Positions 7,002 to 7,263 of a stretch of 7,263 nucleotides of DNA are shown here, one piece after another. Each line of letters starts with the position of its first letter. Positions within the stretch are counted from its first letter, which is position 1. The translations under genes and the position numbers were made by a program. The DNA is from Chloroflexota bacterium (GTDB taxonomy: Bacteria > Chloroflexota > Anaerolineae > Anaerolineales > DRMV01): assembly GCA_013153135.1 (NCBI GenBank), contig JAADFA010000131.1, forward strand, positions 1 through 7,263, given 5' to 3'. Under the pieces are notes generated by a model. It searched no databases. It had not been told where the DNA came from and saw only the letters and a program-made list of their open reading frames with translations.

Positions 7002-7032
7002 GCCACGGGCACAAATGCTCCGCGCCCGTGGC
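7002..7032 (+). terminator. Perfect 9-bp hairpin 13 nt after the cinA stop
   Basis: GCCACGGGC (7002-7010) pairs with GCCCGTGGC (7024-7032) around a 13-nt loop. The position fits a cinA transcript terminator or 3'-end stabiliser. No U tract follows (AAGGGGTG), so intrinsic termination is doubtful. The same arm sequence recurs in the palindrome at 7239-7263, so it may be a repeat element instead. Confidence 0.4.
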
Positions 7033-7102
7033 AAGGGGTGTATCTGCGTGTGGCTTGGGGACGGTGATGGCTCGGCATCCGCCCTTAGCGGACGTATGCT
7101 TG

Positions 7103-7130
7103 GCCTGCACCCCGCCTGGGAGGTGCAGGC
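7103..7130. repeat. 9-bp inverted repeat at the edge of repeat C
   Basis: GCCTGCACC (7103-7111) pairs with GGTGCAGGC (7122-7130), leaving a 10-nt loop. The right arm is the conserved end of repeat C. The left arm is an inverted copy of that same end, so it may be a remnant of a second, oppositely oriented unit. Confidence 0.65.
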
Positions 7131-7237
7131 AAATCTCGTAGCCGCCCATGCCGCGGGCGGCGAAACCCGCCCGCTATCCTCGCCGCTCCATGCCCCGCGC
7201 GCTGAGCCTGCCAGCTCGCGCGCAATTTTATGGCAAC
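7122..7237 (-). repeat. Dispersed repeat copy C, about 116 bp, inverted
   Basis: Read on the minus strand, this unit aligns with copy B (217-332) end to end, and its last 40 bases with copy A. It has the best-preserved structure. There is a perfect GCCGCCC/GGGCGGC stem (7141-7147 with 7155-7161) and a competing perfect 8-bp stem GCGGGCGG/CCGCCCGC (7153-7160 with 7167-7174). It also carries the 10-bp stem at 7197-7223. It lies opposite in orientation to A and B, on the far side of the four genes. No coding function is apparent. Confidence 0.75.
7197..7230 (+). terminator. Candidate intrinsic terminator within repeat C
   Basis: GCGCGC-T-GAGC (7197-7207) pairs with GCTC-GCGCGC (7214-7223), with one bulged T and a 6-nt loop. 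It is followed by AATTTTA. On the plus strand this resembles a Rho-independent terminator, though with only four consecutive Ts. It lies about 210 nt after cinA. In copy B the GCGCGC arms are present, but the inner pairing is lost and the T run is interrupted. Confidence 0.45.
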
Positions 7238-7238
7238 T

Positions 7239-7263
7239 CGCCGCGGGCTGGAAGCCCGTGGCG
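7239..7263. repeat. REP-like palindrome at the window end
   Basis: CGCCGCGGGCT (7239-7249) pairs with AGCCCGTGGCG (7253-7263), 11 bp including one G-T, around a 3-nt loop. The type resembles short GGGCT...AGCCC palindromes that are common as intergenic repeats in GC-rich genomes such as those of Chloroflexota. Whether the element continues past the window cannot be seen. Confidence 0.65.

Larger units (their letters stand above)
6989..7263. other. Hairpin-dense non-coding region after cinA
   Basis: No plausible gene is seen. The region contains at least five inverted repeats in about 260 bp: 7002-7032, 7078-7092, 7103-7130, 7141-7174 (two alternative stems), 7197-7223 and 7239-7263. Repeat copy C fills 7122-7237. 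The window ends inside or at the end of a palindrome. Confidence 0.7.

Noticed and set aside
6989..7149. Continuation of CinA into a PncC domain through a frameshift
   Set aside because: None of the downstream frames shows the AESCTGG-type motif or other amidase features before the repeat region.
1..7263. CRISPR array
   Set aside because: There are only three diverged copies of the repeat, with irregular spacing and opposite orientations, and no cas genes.

Overview
The window is GC-rich bacterial DNA with strong Shine-Dalgarno sites and TATAAT-type -10 boxes. It carries four intact protein genes between clusters of GC-rich palindromic repeats. Gene content and repeat style suggest a member of the Chloroflexota (Anaerolineae-like). 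This is inference from overall character: no rRNA or other strong marker is present.

Layout. Positions 1-418 hold no convincing gene. They contain two direct copies (A, 2-42; B, 217-332) of a dispersed repeat, followed by a -10 box and ribosome binding site. Positions 419-3133 (+) encode a complete aconitate hydratase of the AcnA/IRP type with all three iron-sulfur cysteines. Positions 3235-4539 (+) encode a cytoplasmic-looking metal-dependent phosphodiesterase/nucleotide pyrophosphatase of the alkaline phosphatase superfamily. An in-frame start at 3130 would overlap the acnA stop, but a strong ribosome binding site and a GC-rich hairpin between the genes favour 3235. Positions 4697-6148 (-) encode a polytopic O-antigen ligase/polymerase-like membrane protein, convergent with the phosphodiesterase gene. 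Positions 6200-6988 (+) encode a stand-alone CinA N-terminal (COG1058, MoaB-like) domain protein, divergent from the ligase gene. Positions 6989-7263 are a hairpin-dense repeat region with a third repeat copy (C) on the minus strand.

The genes do not form an obvious shared pathway. Aconitase serves the TCA/glyoxylate cycle, the ligase homologue probably serves surface glycan synthesis, CinA-N proteins are nucleotide pyrophosphatases, and the substrate of the phosphodiesterase is unknown. I see no defence system, CRISPR array, transposase or tRNA.

The most notable non-coding signals are two. The 51-bp ligase/cinA divergent region is close to a perfect dyad: identical GAGGAGG sites, each 6 nt from its ATG, flank a self-complementary ATTATAAT. 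The other is the structured repeat family bracketing the gene block. I found no clear evidence of a novel multi-gene system.
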